A DNA stretch of 64,000 nt from Methylobacter sp. (GTDB lineage: Bacteria > Pseudomonadota > Gammaproteobacteria > Methylococcales > Methylomonadaceae): NCBI GenBank assembly GCA_028716975.1, contig JAQUOU010000019.1:1-64000 (forward strand), written 5' to 3'. Shown piece after piece: positions 44,765-54,330 of the stretch. The position numbers were made by a program, and so were the translations under genes. Under the pieces are notes generated by a model. That model was not told the DNA's origin, made no database searches, and saw only the letters and a list, made by a program, of their open reading frames with translations. Within the stretch, counting starts at the first letter, position 1; every line of letters starts with the position of its first letter.

Positions 44765-47062
44765 TCAGAGCAATTTGTCGAGAGTAATAGGCAGATCACG
44801 CACTCGTTTACCGGTTGCGTTAAACACGGCATTAGCGATTGCCGCCGCCACGCCTGTGATGCCGATTTCGCCGATTCCGTGCGCTCCTATCGGTGTGTGA
44901 GCATCAGGGATATTGTTGTAAATGATATCTATATATGGCACGTCCAGATTAACCGGAATGTGATACTCGGCGAGGGAAGGATTCATAATACGTCCCTTAC
45001 GTTCGTCAAACAGCGTTTCTTCGGTCAAAGCCATGCCAATGCCCATAATTATGCCGCCCCGAAACTGGCTGATAGCGGTTTTCGGGTTCAGGATTATGCC
45101 GCAGTCAAACGACCCTAACCAGCGCGAAACCCGCGTTTCACCCGTTTCTTCGTTGACGCGAACTTCGCAGAACTGGGCGCCGTAAGAATGCATGGAGTAT
45201 TGCTTCAATTCCGTCGGCATTTCCGAAGACGCGTTGACTTTTATATGATCTTTCCCAGCATGCTTTAAAATGGACATATACGTTTCGCCTTCCGGAGCAT
45301 CGGTTTTGCTGAACAAACCGTTATTGCGCGCTTCGATTTGCTCATAGGTCAGGTTCGATAGCGGCGAATCGGCATTGCGACCTGCCAGCGCGAGCAATTC
45401 TTTATGAATCTTTTCGGCGGCCGCTGTGACGGAAGCGACGATGCTGACAGTTTGATTTGAACCGCCTGCGATAGGCGATTCAGGCAGATCGGAATCCCCG
45501 TATTGAAACGAGACCTTATCAAGCGGCAGGCCTAATTTTTCTGCGGCGTGTTGAATCTGCACCGTCGCTGTTCCCATGCCCATTTCGTGCGCCGCCGCCT
45601 TTACAAACGCAGTACCGTCTGCGTTAATGCGAATACCAGCCGTTGCCGGCAACCGCAGAACAGGATAATAAGCCGTCGCAACCCCTTGTCCGACCAGCCA
45701 TTTGCCGTCACGTTGACCGCGCGGTTCGGCATGGCGTTTTTGCCAATTAAATTTTTCAGCGCCGAGCGTGTAAGCTTCTATTAAATGGCGGCTTGAAAAT
45801 GCCGTATTTTTTGCCGGATCCGTTTTGGGTTCATTGATTCGGCGTAGCTCAATGGGATCCATTTTTAAGCTATAGGCGAGTTCATCCATCGCCAACTCTA
45901 AAGCGAACGCGCCTATGGATTCACCGGGAGCTCGCATGAAGGTATTGGCAATAGTATCGAGCTTTACAACCTTTTGCCCGGCGAAAATGTTTTTCGGCGA
46001 GTAGAGATGCCGCGCTGGAAACGTAAACTGTTCGGGAAAGTTGTTATGCTTTGACATGGCGGTTATCCCGCTGTGGATCAGCGCAGTTAACCGGCCGTCT
46101 TTTTTCGCGCCCAGCGCGACGCGTTGTTCGGAAAGCGTGCGTCCGCCGGCCAGGCGAAAAACGCCTGCACGGGATATAACTAATTTAATCGGGCGTTTTA
46201 CAGTTTTTGCCGCTATGACGCATAGCATCGTATTGTCCCAGAGCGTGCCTTTGCCGCCGAAACCGCCGCCTACAAACGGCGATACAACGCGGACTTTTTC
46301 AGGCGCCAGGCCGAACAGTATGGCGAGGGTGTGTTTAACGCCGTAAAGGTTCTGCGGCGGGTCATAAACCAGCAGACTGTCGTCTTCATTCCATACGGCA
46401 ATGGTCGCGTGCGGTTCAATGGCGTTATGGTTATAACGCGGCGTTCGATAAATGTTATCTGTCGTCGCTTCGGCCTCTGAAAAAGCTGTTCCGGCATTAC
46501 CGATTTTTACTTCCGGCTCTTCGCCCAGCACATCGGAAGGCGTAACGGCTTCAGGTTTACAGGCAGCAAATGATACTGTTGCGATTTCGGTTTCATAGTC
46601 GACTTTTACGAGCGTTCCGGCATATTCTGCCTGGTCAAGCGTTGCGGCAATAACAATTGCAATCGGCTGACTGTCCCGGTAAATGCGGTTATCCTGTAAA
46701 ACCGGACTATCGCTTGCCGCCGTTCCTTTGCTTTCGCCGGTCGGGTCAAACACAGGAGGAGTAGGGATTTTAGGCGCATTCTCATGCGTGATCACGGCTA
46801 AAACGCCGCTTGAGCTTGCCGCTTCGCTAGTATCAATTGTGGTGATTCTGCCTTTGGTAATCGTGCTGTAAACCAGCGCGGCGAAAGCCGGATTTTCAAC
46901 CTTGAAGTCGGCACTGAAAAGAGCTTCACCTTTGACTTTCAAGTTAGCATCGACGCGGCTGAATGGTTTGCCGGCATAACCGGGCTTGTGCATTAAAGAA
47001 TCGTGGTCTTTGCCGGGCGCAAACCGAACGACCGTTTCCTGAATTGTCCTGACATTATTCAT
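44765..47062 (-). CDS. paoC: Molybdenum-binding subunit of aldehyde/xanthine dehydrogenase
   Basis: A 765-residue large subunit of the xanthine oxidase family, most like PaoC (periplasmic aldehyde oxidase). An N-terminal aldehyde-oxidase a/b hammerhead domain (about 28-145) is followed by two molybdopterin-binding domains. FVGGGFGGKG near residue 250 binds the cofactor, and ANTFMRAPGESIGAFALE and GIGEIGITGVAAAIANAVFNA carry conserved active-site text, with Glu in the C-terminal block. Full length and intact. Its start overlaps the end of the FAD subunit gene by four bases. Substrate not known. Confidence 0.92.
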   Translation of the reverse strand: MNNVRTIQETVVRFAPGKDHDSLMHKPGYAGKPFSRVDANLKVKGEALFSADFKVENPAFAALVYSTITKGRITTIDTSEAASSSGVLAVITHENAPKIPTPPVFDPTGESKGTAASDSPVLQDNRIYRDSQPIAIVIAATLDQAEYAGTLVKVDYETEIATVSFAACKPEAVTPSDVLGEEPEVKIGNAGTAFSEAEATTDNIYRTPRYNHNAIEPHATIAVWNEDDSLLVYDPPQNLYGVKHTLAILFGLAPEKVRVVSPFVGGGFGGKGTLWDNTMLCVIAAKTVKRPIKLVISRAGVFRLAGGRTLSEQRVALGAKKDGRLTALIHSGITAMSKHNNFPEQFTFPARHLYSPKNIFAGQKVVKLDTIANTFMRAPGESIGAFALELAMDELAYSLKMDPIELRRINEPKTDPAKNTAFSSRHLIEAYTLGAEKFNWQKRHAEPRGQRDGKWLVGQGVATAYYPVLRLPATAGIRINADGTAFVKAAAHEMGMGTATVQIQHAAEKLGLPLDKVSFQYGDSDLPESPIAGGSNQTVSIVASVTAAAEKIHKELLALAGRNADSPLSNLTYEQIEARNNGLFSKTDAPEGETYMSILKHAGKDHIKVNASSEMPTELKQYSMHSYGAQFCEVRVNEETGETRVSRWLGSFDCGIILNPKTAISQFRGGIIMGIGMALTEETLFDERKGRIMNPSLAEYHIPVNLDVPYIDIIYNNIPDAHTPIGAHGIGEIGITGVAAAIANAVFNATGKRVRDLPITLDKLL

Positions 47063-48053
47063 CGCGCACCTCCACTTTCGGCTAAGTTATTCAATGCGCT
47101 GACAATGGTTCGTTTCGCCAGTTCGATTTTGAACATGTTATGGGCAAAACCTTTTGCCTGTTTCAATTCTTGATCAGCCGCGCGGCTGAAATTTTCTTTG
47201 GTGGCCGCTGCGCCAATTAACGCACGCTCCGCCTCAAAAGCTCGCCAGGGTTTATGCGCTACGCTGCCGAGCGCGATGCGAATATTTACAATTTTTCCGT
47301 TTTGAATTTCCAAAGCTGCTGCGATGCTGACCAACGCGAAAGCGTAGCTCGATCTATCCCGGACTTTCCGGTAAAGCGAATTGGCGACAAACTCGGTTTG
47401 CGGAATTTCGATTGCCATAATCAATTCATCCGCCTGCAGATCGGTTTCAATCTGCGGCGTATTTCCGGGCAGGCGGTGAAAATCATTAAAAGCAATTTCG
47501 CGGGCGCCGTTTTTACCTTCAACACAGACCCTCGCATCAAGCGCAGCGAGCGCTACGCACATATCGGATGGGTGCGTCGCTATGCACGCATCGGAAGCTC
47601 CTAAAATCGCGTGAATCCGATTGAAGCCATCGATAGCGTCACAACCCGAATTAGCGTGCCGTTTATTGCAGCCCGCCGCTTCGTCGTAAAAGTAATAGCA
47701 CCGCGTACGCTGCAAAAGATTTCCGCCGACAGTCGCCATATTGCGAATCTGCCCCGATGCGCCGGACAAAATCGCCTGTGCTAAAACCGGGTAACGTTCA
47801 CGAATAATGCGGTGATTCGCCACCTCGGTATTTTTAACCGTCGCGCCGATGTAAATGCTCCCGTTAGAAAGCTCTTCGATTTGAGTAAAGGGCAAGCCCG
47901 TGACGTCAACCAGCGCCTCGGGCTGCTCAATATTTTCGCGCATTAAGTCAACCAGATTCGTGCCGCCGCCAGAAATTTTGCGTTCGCATTTTGCGAAATT
48001 TGATCGATTGCCGTTTGTGCGCTATCCGCCCTGGAATAAGCAAAGTTTTTCAT
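47059..48053 (-). pseudogene. paoB: FAD-binding subunit (PaoB-like), frameshifted
   Basis: The long reading frame (47059-47943) covers a PaoB-type CO-dehydrogenase flavoprotein from LMRENIEQPEALVDV onward, including ATVGGNLLQRTRC with the FAD site and an extra Cys-rich stretch (CYYFYDEAAGCNKRHANSGC) of the PaoB type, which can hold a [4Fe-4S] cluster. The true start is ATG 48053 (MKNFAYSRADSAQTAI), in another frame; it overlaps the preceding stop (ATGA). The frames join at 47962-47970, where GCGGCGGC stands for an expected GCGGGCGGC encoding FLAGGTNL: one base is missing. Either a real mutation or a sequencing error. Confidence 0.85.
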
Positions 48054-48656
48054 TCCCTCACCTCCGTATCCAAAGCCTCGCGGACGGCTTCGCAAATACC
48101 GACATAAGCTCCGCAACGGCAGAGATTACCGCTCATGCGCTCTTTTATCTCTTCATTCGAAAATTCGAATGCCGCGGCGGAAATATCTTTCGTGACAGCG
48201 CTCGGCAAGCCGTTTTGGAATTCAGTAATCATTCCAATGGCCGAACAAATTTGTCCCGGCGTGCAGTAGCCGCATTGAAAACCGTCGTGCTCGATAAAGG
48301 CGGCCTGCAGAGGATGAAGCTCGTCATTTTCAGACAACCCTTCAGTTGTTGTGATGTCTCTCCTTCGTATTGAACGGCAAATGCCATACATGAAACAATT
48401 CGAACGCCGTCGACCAAAACGGTACAGGCCCCGCACGCGCCTTGATCGCAACCTTTTTTCGGCCCCGTTAGGCCGATATGCTCGCGCAGAGCGTCAAGCA
48501 ATGAAACACGCGGCTCAATCTGCAGGCTGTAAGTTGTCTTGTTTATTATTAGCTCAATTGAAGCAGTGATTGGCCGCGAAACCGTGCCGCTTCCGCCCGC
48601 TTCGCCGTTAGCTTATGTTGATCAAAAACTACTTGCATGGGTGATTTAATCTGCAT
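48050..48656 (-). pseudogene. paoA: [2Fe-2S] subunit (PaoA-like), frameshifted
   Basis: Two frames together encode the iron-sulfur subunit. The first part has the plant-type cluster motif CDQGACGACTVLVDG; the second has GFQCGYCTPGQI and MSGNLCRCGAYVGI for the second cluster. They join near 48356-48362, where one base is missing (YEG, then DITTTEGLSEND). A further shift lies between 48549 and 48612: the likely ATG 48656, with an excellent GAGGAAAG, opens a frame that stops after 35 codons, while the frame of SIELIINKTTYSLQIEPRVS has no start. Two lesions, so no normal protein is expected unless these are sequence errors. Confidence 0.85.
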
Positions 48657-48802
48657 AAGTCTTTCCTCATTAAGCTAATCATCACGGCATTTTCTTTTAG
48701 GGAAGGGTAGAAATTCGCTTGCCGGTGCCAATTATTTTCCAGGATAAAACGACCAACTTGGTATGGTTGATTTAATATTGAATTAGGTTGATTTAACCAA
48801 TT

Positions 48803-48898
48803 AGACCTATTTGTAGCCGTCTTTTTCCAGAGTTTTGCAGGTGATCAATTATTAATTCATCGATTGATTGTCTGATAAAGATGGCTACAAATAGGTCT
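48803..48898. repeat. Long inverted repeat upstream of paoA
   Basis: AGACCTATTTGTAGCCGTC at 48803-48821 is inverted at about 48880-48898 (GATGGCTACAAATAGGTCT) with one mismatch, around a loop of about 58 bases. It lies between the divergent paoA remnant and the hsdR remnant. It could be a small palindromic element or a structured regulatory site. The rest of 48657-49119 shows nothing clear. Confidence 0.7.
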
Positions 48899-49119
48899 GA
48901 GTTTAGCTACAGAAATACGAAAGCCAACGCCTCCTTTTAAATAATGCCAAAAGGCTAATTAATTTTGCTATAAAAATTAATGGAATAATTAACGAGTGTC
49001 GGTTCGGTATCTAACAAATGCCATAAGGAAAATATTAAATATGGCTGCGGTCTTCTATTCTAAAAAAGAATGAGCTCATTTTTAACCAACGGAGCAGTAA
49101 TTTAAGCTTTTAGAGATTT

Positions 49120-50885
49120 ATGGACGACAAGAGCAATTTCGACTTTTTAAAAGAGCACGACCCCGTATTTTTTCAACTGGCCTTTGCTGCTGAACAGTTA
49201 TTTTCATCTGATCCTAATACTCCCTTAATTAAACTGCGCCAATTGGGTGAAGCACTAGCGCAAGATATGGCAGGTCGTTGCGGTATTGAATTCGACGAAA
49301 AAACATCACAAGCTGATTTGCTGTTTAAATTGAGACGCGTGCGGGAATTGAACACGCAGATTGAACAATTTAAAGCAAAACTGCTGGATACCTATCCTGA
49401 TCGATCAACACCTTATTTCCGCTGGCTGGGAAGACGATACCGAACAGCTGACCTATCAAAAAGGCGCACGTCCCGAAAAGGGCAAAAACAAGGCTATCGC
49501 CGAATGGCCAACACAAGGGAAACAAACCGCCGATGATGTCCTGTTTGGCGGTTTAACGCCGCTTGCAGTCGGGGAAGCCAAGCGGAAAAAACTCAATATT
49601 GCCGGTAAAATTACGCAAGCCGAACGCTATTCGCTCGGTTTTAAACAAAGCGGCCAAAGCGCTGTACGAGGATGATTACAACAAAACGGCCGTGCGTAAA
49701 ATCACCGGGTAGAACGATAAAGTGCAGCAACTTATCCGCCAATACAAAAACGAAAAATATCCGTCTATCGCCATTAAAGTTGATTTACCCACGACCTGTA
49801 TTGACGTACCGGAAATCTGTAATCTGGTGTTTTTGCGTCGCGTCCGTTCCCGTATTCTATTTGAACAAATGCTGGAACGCGCCACCCGGCGCTGCGATGA
49901 CATCGGCAAAACTGTCTTCAAAATCTACGATTCGGTCGATATTTACGCTGCTCTGCAGGAAGTCAGCTCGATGAAGCCATTGGTCAATGGGCCCAATATC
50001 TCATTGGAACAACTGCTGCAAGAGCTGAACGATACCCGCAGCTTGGCTGCTCCTGGCAATAAAGCAGACACCAGCCACGCCCATGATGTGCTGGATGCCG
50101 TCAGCCCAAAAATTATGCGGATATTACGTAAAGTGGTCAAAACTGCCGAAAAGAAGCCGCCGCTCAAACAAAAGCTTGAAGAGCTGGAAATGCTTTGGGG
50201 CGTAGAAGCCGGCAAATTGCATCAGCATTTGCATCAACTCGGTCTCCGACAAGCGGCTGATTTTGTCCAAAACCACAGCGGCCTACTCAAGCAATTAAAT
50301 GAAGTCAACGACTTGCTGGGTTCCGATCGGTTGCCGGTTATTTACGAAGGGGAAGATGAATTTAAAAGCCGTGCCCAAACATACGGCCTCAATGAAAAGC
50401 CTGCCGATTATTTGGACAGCTTTAACCAGTTTATTCGCGACCATCTAAATCAATCCGTTGCATTGGGAGTGATAGTCAATAAACCCAAGACCTGATCCGC
50501 GATCAAATGCGGGCAGTGCGTGTGCTGCTGGATGAACACGGCTACAGCGAGGCTAAATTGCAAAGCGCCTGGGGTAGCCAAACCCATCAGGAAATCGCCG
50601 CCAGCATTGTCGGTTATATACGCCAAGCCGCCTTGGGTGAAGCCTTGCTGCCCTTTGAACAGCGGGTCACACAGGCTATGCAAAAAATCTACCTGTTACA
50701 TAGTTGGACGTGGGTACAACGCAAATGGCTGGCTCGACTGGCCAAACAACTGACTCATGAAGTCGTCATCGACCAGCACTTTATCAACCGCGCCTTTGCT
50801 CAGGCTGGCGGAGCTTAAAAGGCTGGATTCAATGCTCGATGGTGACCTGGAAGATCTATGGGACACGCTCAGCACGAACGGATAA
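49120..50885 (+). pseudogene. hsdR: Type I restriction enzyme R subunit, decayed
   Basis: Fragments of one HsdR protein lie in order but in different frames. 49120-49330: the N-terminus (NFDFLKEHDPVFFQLAFAAEQ). About 49390-49675: the nuclease region (LTYQKGARPEKGKNKAI; LTPLAVGEAKRK, containing the EAK motif). 49722-50495: the helicase C half and C-terminal region (DVPEICNLVFLRRVRSRIL; LDSFNQFIRDHLNQSVALG). 50507-50818 and 50815-50885: the end. The helicase N half with its P-loop is deleted near 49675-49722. Motif residues are also changed (TGID to TCID; GRATR to ERATR). At least four frame breaks; no hsdM or hsdS is present. Confidence 0.9.
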
Positions 50886-50940
50886 GTCACTGATTTTAAT
50901 GAACTACCGTTCGCACTGAGCTTGTCGTTCCCATGCTCCG
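50866..50940. repeat. R2-type repeat fragment
   Basis: The end of the hsdR remnant runs into R2 words (CTCAGCACGAACGG, then CCGTTCGCACTGAGCTTGTCG in inverted order). It is a short fragment without terminal repeats. Confidence 0.5.
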
Positions 50941-50994
50941 GCGTAGGAGCTATAAAAACTTTCTCATCTATAGCGAACCCAATGACCCAGGCAT

Positions 50995-51022
50995 AAAAAA
51001 GGCCTACTTGCGTGTAGGCCTT
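50995..51022 (-). terminator. Terminator of the gltX-tRNA transcript
   Basis: On the minus strand a perfect nine-base stem (AAGGCCTAC/GTAGGCCTT) with a six-base loop is followed by a T run (A at 50995-51000 on the + strand). It ends the gltX / tRNA-Ala / tRNA-Glu transcript. Confidence 0.9.
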
Positions 51023-51029
51023 ATAATAT

Positions 51030-51105
51030 TGGCGTCCCCAAGGGGGTTCGAACCCCTGTTACCGCCGTGAAAGGGCAGTGTCCTAGGCCACTAGACGATG
51101 GGGAC
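51030..51105 (-). tRNA. tRNA-Glu (anticodon TTC)
   Basis: The minus strand gives a full cloverleaf: the acceptor stem starts GTCCCCA and pairs with the TGGGGAC before G-CCA, the anticodon loop is CTTTCAC with anticodon TTC, and the T arm contains GGTTCGAACCC. CCA is encoded (51030-51032). 76 bases. Confidence 0.96.
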
Positions 51106-51133
51106 TAAACTTGTTAGTCAGCTTTAGCTTTTT

Positions 51134-51209
51134 TGGTGGAGCCAGGCGGGATCGAACCGCCGACCTCAACACTGCCAGTGTTGCGCTCTCCCAATTGAGC
51201 TATGGCCCC
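51134..51209 (-). tRNA. tRNA-Ala (anticodon GGC)
   Basis: The minus strand gives a complete cloverleaf: the acceptor stem GGGGCCA pairs with TGGCTCC allowing one G-U pair, the D arm is AGCTCAATTGGGAGAGC, the anticodon is GGC in CTGGCAG, and the T arm contains GGTTCGATCCC. CCA is encoded (51134-51136). It is 28 bp upstream of tRNA-Glu and 47 bp downstream of gltX. Confidence 0.96.
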
Positions 51210-51256
51210 TCAGTTGAGAACGCGCATTTTACAGGATTTCCCAGTCAAGTCCAGCA

Positions 51257-52660
51257 CTAATTTAAGCTTCTTATATAATTTATGGCTCGCTGGATCCTGT
51301 CTAAAGTTTTTTCTTTTCCCAGCAGTGGCAGTGTTATATCAATTGCAGGTGAAACTGATGTTCCCACTACGGCAACGCGCAATGGCTGGGCAACTTTACC
51401 CAGCGCAACGCCGTTTGTTTCGGCAAGATCCAGAACAATCCGGTGCAACTCTTCACCACTCCATTCGGTTACTGCTGCAAATTTTTCATGCAGCTGTTTT
51501 AAAATTTCATCCGAACCGTGAGTGAAATTCTTTTTAGCTGCTTTTTCATCGTATGAATCAAAATCCTTATAGAAATAAATGCTCGCAGCCGCCATTTCAA
51601 CCAGGGTTTTACAGCGTTCTCTCTGTGCTTTTACAATATCAATAAGAGCAGGGCCTTGTGCAGGATCAATGCCCTGTGCACCCATATGCCAGCTTAGGTG
51701 ACGCGCTACATAACCTGGATCACTATTCATAATATACTGATGATTAAGCCATAACAGTTTTTCAGTGTTAAATGCAGACGCAGAGACATTGACCTTTTCT
51801 AATTCGAAATACTCAATCATCTCATTTCTTGTGAATATTTCCTGGTCACCATGCGCCCATCCCAAACGAACAAGATAATTCAGCAATGCAGCCGGTAAAT
51901 AGCCATCATCGCGATATTGCATCACACTCACTGCGCCGTGCCGTTTCGATAAACGCGCGCCATCCGCACCCAGTATCATAGGCAAATGCGCATATTTAGG
52001 CAGTTCAGCGCCCAATGCCTTCAGGATATTCATTTGCCTGGGCGTATTATTTATATGATCATCGCCGCGAATAACATGCGTAACTCCCATATCCATATCA
52101 TCAACAACAACCGTTAAATTGTACGTTGGCGTTCCATCCGCTCTGGCAATAATCAAATCATCGAGCTCTTTATTGGCAACAACGATTTCACCTTTAACCA
52201 AATCAGGAATGGTTACTATCCCGGCTAGCGGGTTTTTAAACCGAATGACAGGCTCTACACCCAGCCTTGGCTCGCCAGCTTCCCTGCATTTGCCGTTATA
52301 TCGCGGCTTTTGTTTATTGGCCATTTGTTCAGTTCGAAGCTGTTCCAACTCTTCCTTGCTGCAATAACAATAATAGGCATCACCTTGCGCTAACAGCTGC
52401 CGGATAATTTCCATGTAACGCTCAAAGCGCTGGGTTTGATAAAAAGGGCCTTCGTCATATTCCAACCCTAACCAGGTCATTCCCTCAAGAATTGCATTAA
52501 CGGATTCCTGGGTTGAACGCTCCAGATCCGTATCTTCAATTCTTAAAATAAACTTCCCCCCATGTTTGCGCGCATAAAGCCAGGAAAACAGGGCCGTACG
52601 TGCGCCGCCTACGTGCAAATAACCTGTTGGGCTTGGGGCAAATCGTGTCGTTATACTCAT
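51257..52660 (-). CDS. gltX: Glutamyl-tRNA synthetase
   Basis: A 467-residue class I aminoacyl-tRNA synthetase that charges tRNA-Glu. The HIGH-like motif is [12 protein letters not shown] (residues 10-21) and the KMSKS-like motif is [12 protein letters not shown]. The C-terminal anticodon-binding helical domain is complete. Its own substrate gene, tRNA-Glu, is encoded downstream on the same strand, an arrangement common in gammaproteobacteria. Confidence 0.98.
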   Translation of the reverse strand: MSITTRFAPSPTGYLHVGGARTALFSWLYARKHGGKFILRIEDTDLERSTQESVNAILEGMTWLGLEYDEGPFYQTQRFERYMEIIRQLLAQGDAYYCYCSKEELEQLRTEQMANKQKPRYNGKCREAGEPRLGVEPVIRFKNPLAGIVTIPDLVKGEIVVANKELDDLIIARADGTPTYNLTVVVDDMDMGVTHVIRGDDHINNTPRQMNILKALGAELPKYAHLPMILGADGARLSKRHGAVSVMQYRDDGYLPAALLNYLVRLGWAHGDQEIFTRNEMIEYFELEKVNVSASAFNTEKLLWLNHQYIMNSDPGYVARHLSWHMGAQGIDPAQGPALIDIVKAQRERCKTLVEMAAASIYFYKDFDSYDEKAAKKNFTHGSDEILKQLHEKFAAVTEWSGEELHRIVLDLAETNGVALGKVAQPLRVAVVGTSVSPAIDITLPLLGKEKTLDRIQRAINYIRSLN

Positions 52661-52956
52661 TTGATATTATTTTCTTTAATAAAATTCTTATTGTTAATAG
52701 GCAGCTAAATATACTGTTCTTATCCATTAATACTTACACACTAATGCCATGTATTATTAAAAAATATTATACCCATATTTAATATTATAAATATTAAGGT
52801 AACTTATATTATCCCACTTAAAATACCGGATTATTGCAGCAGGGAATAACTATAAATTTGCTATACAACTTAAATTAAGATAGTGCTAGAATCAAAAGCC
52901 GATTGATACTGCATAACATTACGTTATTTCAAACGATTGTTAACAAGGAGATTTAA

Positions 52957-54129
52957 ATGAAAAAAATACTTGTAATTGCTGCATCTATTACCAGCCTAAT
53001 TATATTAGGCTGCGCCTCCCAACCCATTAGCACTTTTCCAGCATACGTACCCAAAGACTTAAATGCCTTGGTTTCTTCCGGTCAGTATCAACAAAAAATC
53101 GATAATTTCTTTGTCATAAATGATTCTTCATCATCCATGACAAAAGATTATCTTGGCGTGGGCTTCCCAGGGCAGCCTGCTCCCACAAAATTTTCCGTTG
53201 AAAAAGAAATCCTGAACAGAATAAACCAAACTATTCCTGAATTGAATTTGACTGCAAGCATCCGCAGTTTTGGTTTCGGTCATTGTTTATCATTCAATTT
53301 TACCCAGCTTAATCTGCCGCCTGTTACCTATTCTAAATCATCTTTCGGCACCGGCATAGATACGTTGATCTGTGGCAGCGGAGGATCGCCTCTCGATGCC
53401 GCTATGGAAGGAACAACCGCAGACTTATCGGCAACTGCCGGTAACATTGCTGTCCTGATACTCAGCGATGGCCATTATCTGGACTCAGATCCTGTGGAGT
53501 CGGTTAAGTCCCTGAAACAAAAATACGGCGACAGAGTTTGCGTTTATACCATTTGGGTAGGTAACGAAGAGGAAAATTCCGGCATAACCTCATTAAATCA
53601 ACTCTCAGACATTGCCGGTTGCGGCTTTAGCACAACTGCTGAAAAAGTTGCAAGCGCGAGCGACATGGCAAATTTTGTGCAGCATGTTTTCTTAAAAACC
53701 GGCATGCCGGTTGATGGAGATGATGATGGCGATGGGGTTCTTAACAGCAAGGATACCTGTCCTAATACACTGAAAGGCGCTCACGTTAACCAGTTTGGCT
53801 GCTGGATTGTCGAGATAAAATTTGATAATGATAAAAGCGCTATCAAGCCCGAGTATTATGATGAACTTGAGAATGTCGTGACAGTGATTAACAATAACCC
53901 AGGTTTGACGATTGAAGTACAAGGTCACACCAGCAGGACAGGAGCAGCCGAACATAATCAGAAACTGTCTGAGTATCGCGCGCAAGAAGTTAAGGATTAC
54001 TTATTAAGCCATGGCGCAAACGCTGCATTAGAGGCTCGCGGGTATGGCTGGAGACGGCCACTGGATACCAATGAGACTGAAGAGGGTCGTGCAAATAACC
54101 GGCGTGTAGAGTTTAAATTTCTTCAATAG
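52957..54129 (+). CDS. VWA-OmpA lipoprotein
   Basis: A 390-residue lipoprotein: the signal ends in the lipobox LIILGCASQ. Residues about 45-245 form a von Willebrand A domain with the metal site motif NDSSSSM near residue 55 and a later ILSDGHY. A thrombospondin-3-like Ca2+ linker, DGDDDGDGVLNSKDTCPNT, follows at about 250-275. The C-terminal OmpA domain (about 285-388) carries EVQGHTSRTGAAEHNQKLS and RANNRRVEF, which bind peptidoglycan. It probably sits in the outer membrane and tethers to the cell wall, with a ligand-binding VWA part. Shine-Dalgarno AAGGAG. Confidence 0.9.
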   Translation: MKKILVIAASITSLIILGCASQPISTFPAYVPKDLNALVSSGQYQQKIDNFFVINDSSSSMTKDYLGVGFPGQPAPTKFSVEKEILNRINQTIPELNLTASIRSFGFGHCLSFNFTQLNLPPVTYSKSSFGTGIDTLICGSGGSPLDAAMEGTTADLSATAGNIAVLILSDGHYLDSDPVESVKSLKQKYGDRVCVYTIWVGNEEENSGITSLNQLSDIAGCGFSTTAEKVASASDMANFVQHVFLKTGMPVDGDDDGDGVLNSKDTCPNTLKGAHVNQFGCWIVEIKFDNDKSAIKPEYYDELENVVTVINNNPGLTIEVQGHTSRTGAAEHNQKLSEYRAQEVKDYLLSHGANAALEARGYGWRRPLDTNETEEGRANNRRVEFKFLQ

Positions 54130-54177
54130 CTTCAATTGCTGCGACACAGGAGTCGACTAGTCCCCAGCGATAGCGCA

Positions 54178-54217
54178 TGCATTTTCACGCAGCGTGTTTT
54201 TGGGGTGTGAAAATGCA
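54178..54217. terminator. Hairpin after the VWA-OmpA gene
   Basis: TGCATTTTCAC (54178-54188) pairs perfectly with GTGAAAATGCA (54207-54217) around an 18-base loop. It lies about 50 bp after the stop codon. No clear T run, so it may be a weak terminator or an edge of the neighbouring element. Confidence 0.4.
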
Positions 54218-54330
54218 GGCTTTCCTTTCATCAAGCCTTTTCCAATGACACATGAGCCTGAGCGAGGTGATGTATTTCCAACGTGAGATGAGCCTGGAAG
54301 CGAAAAAGTTGAGATCATGGAGGCATGATC

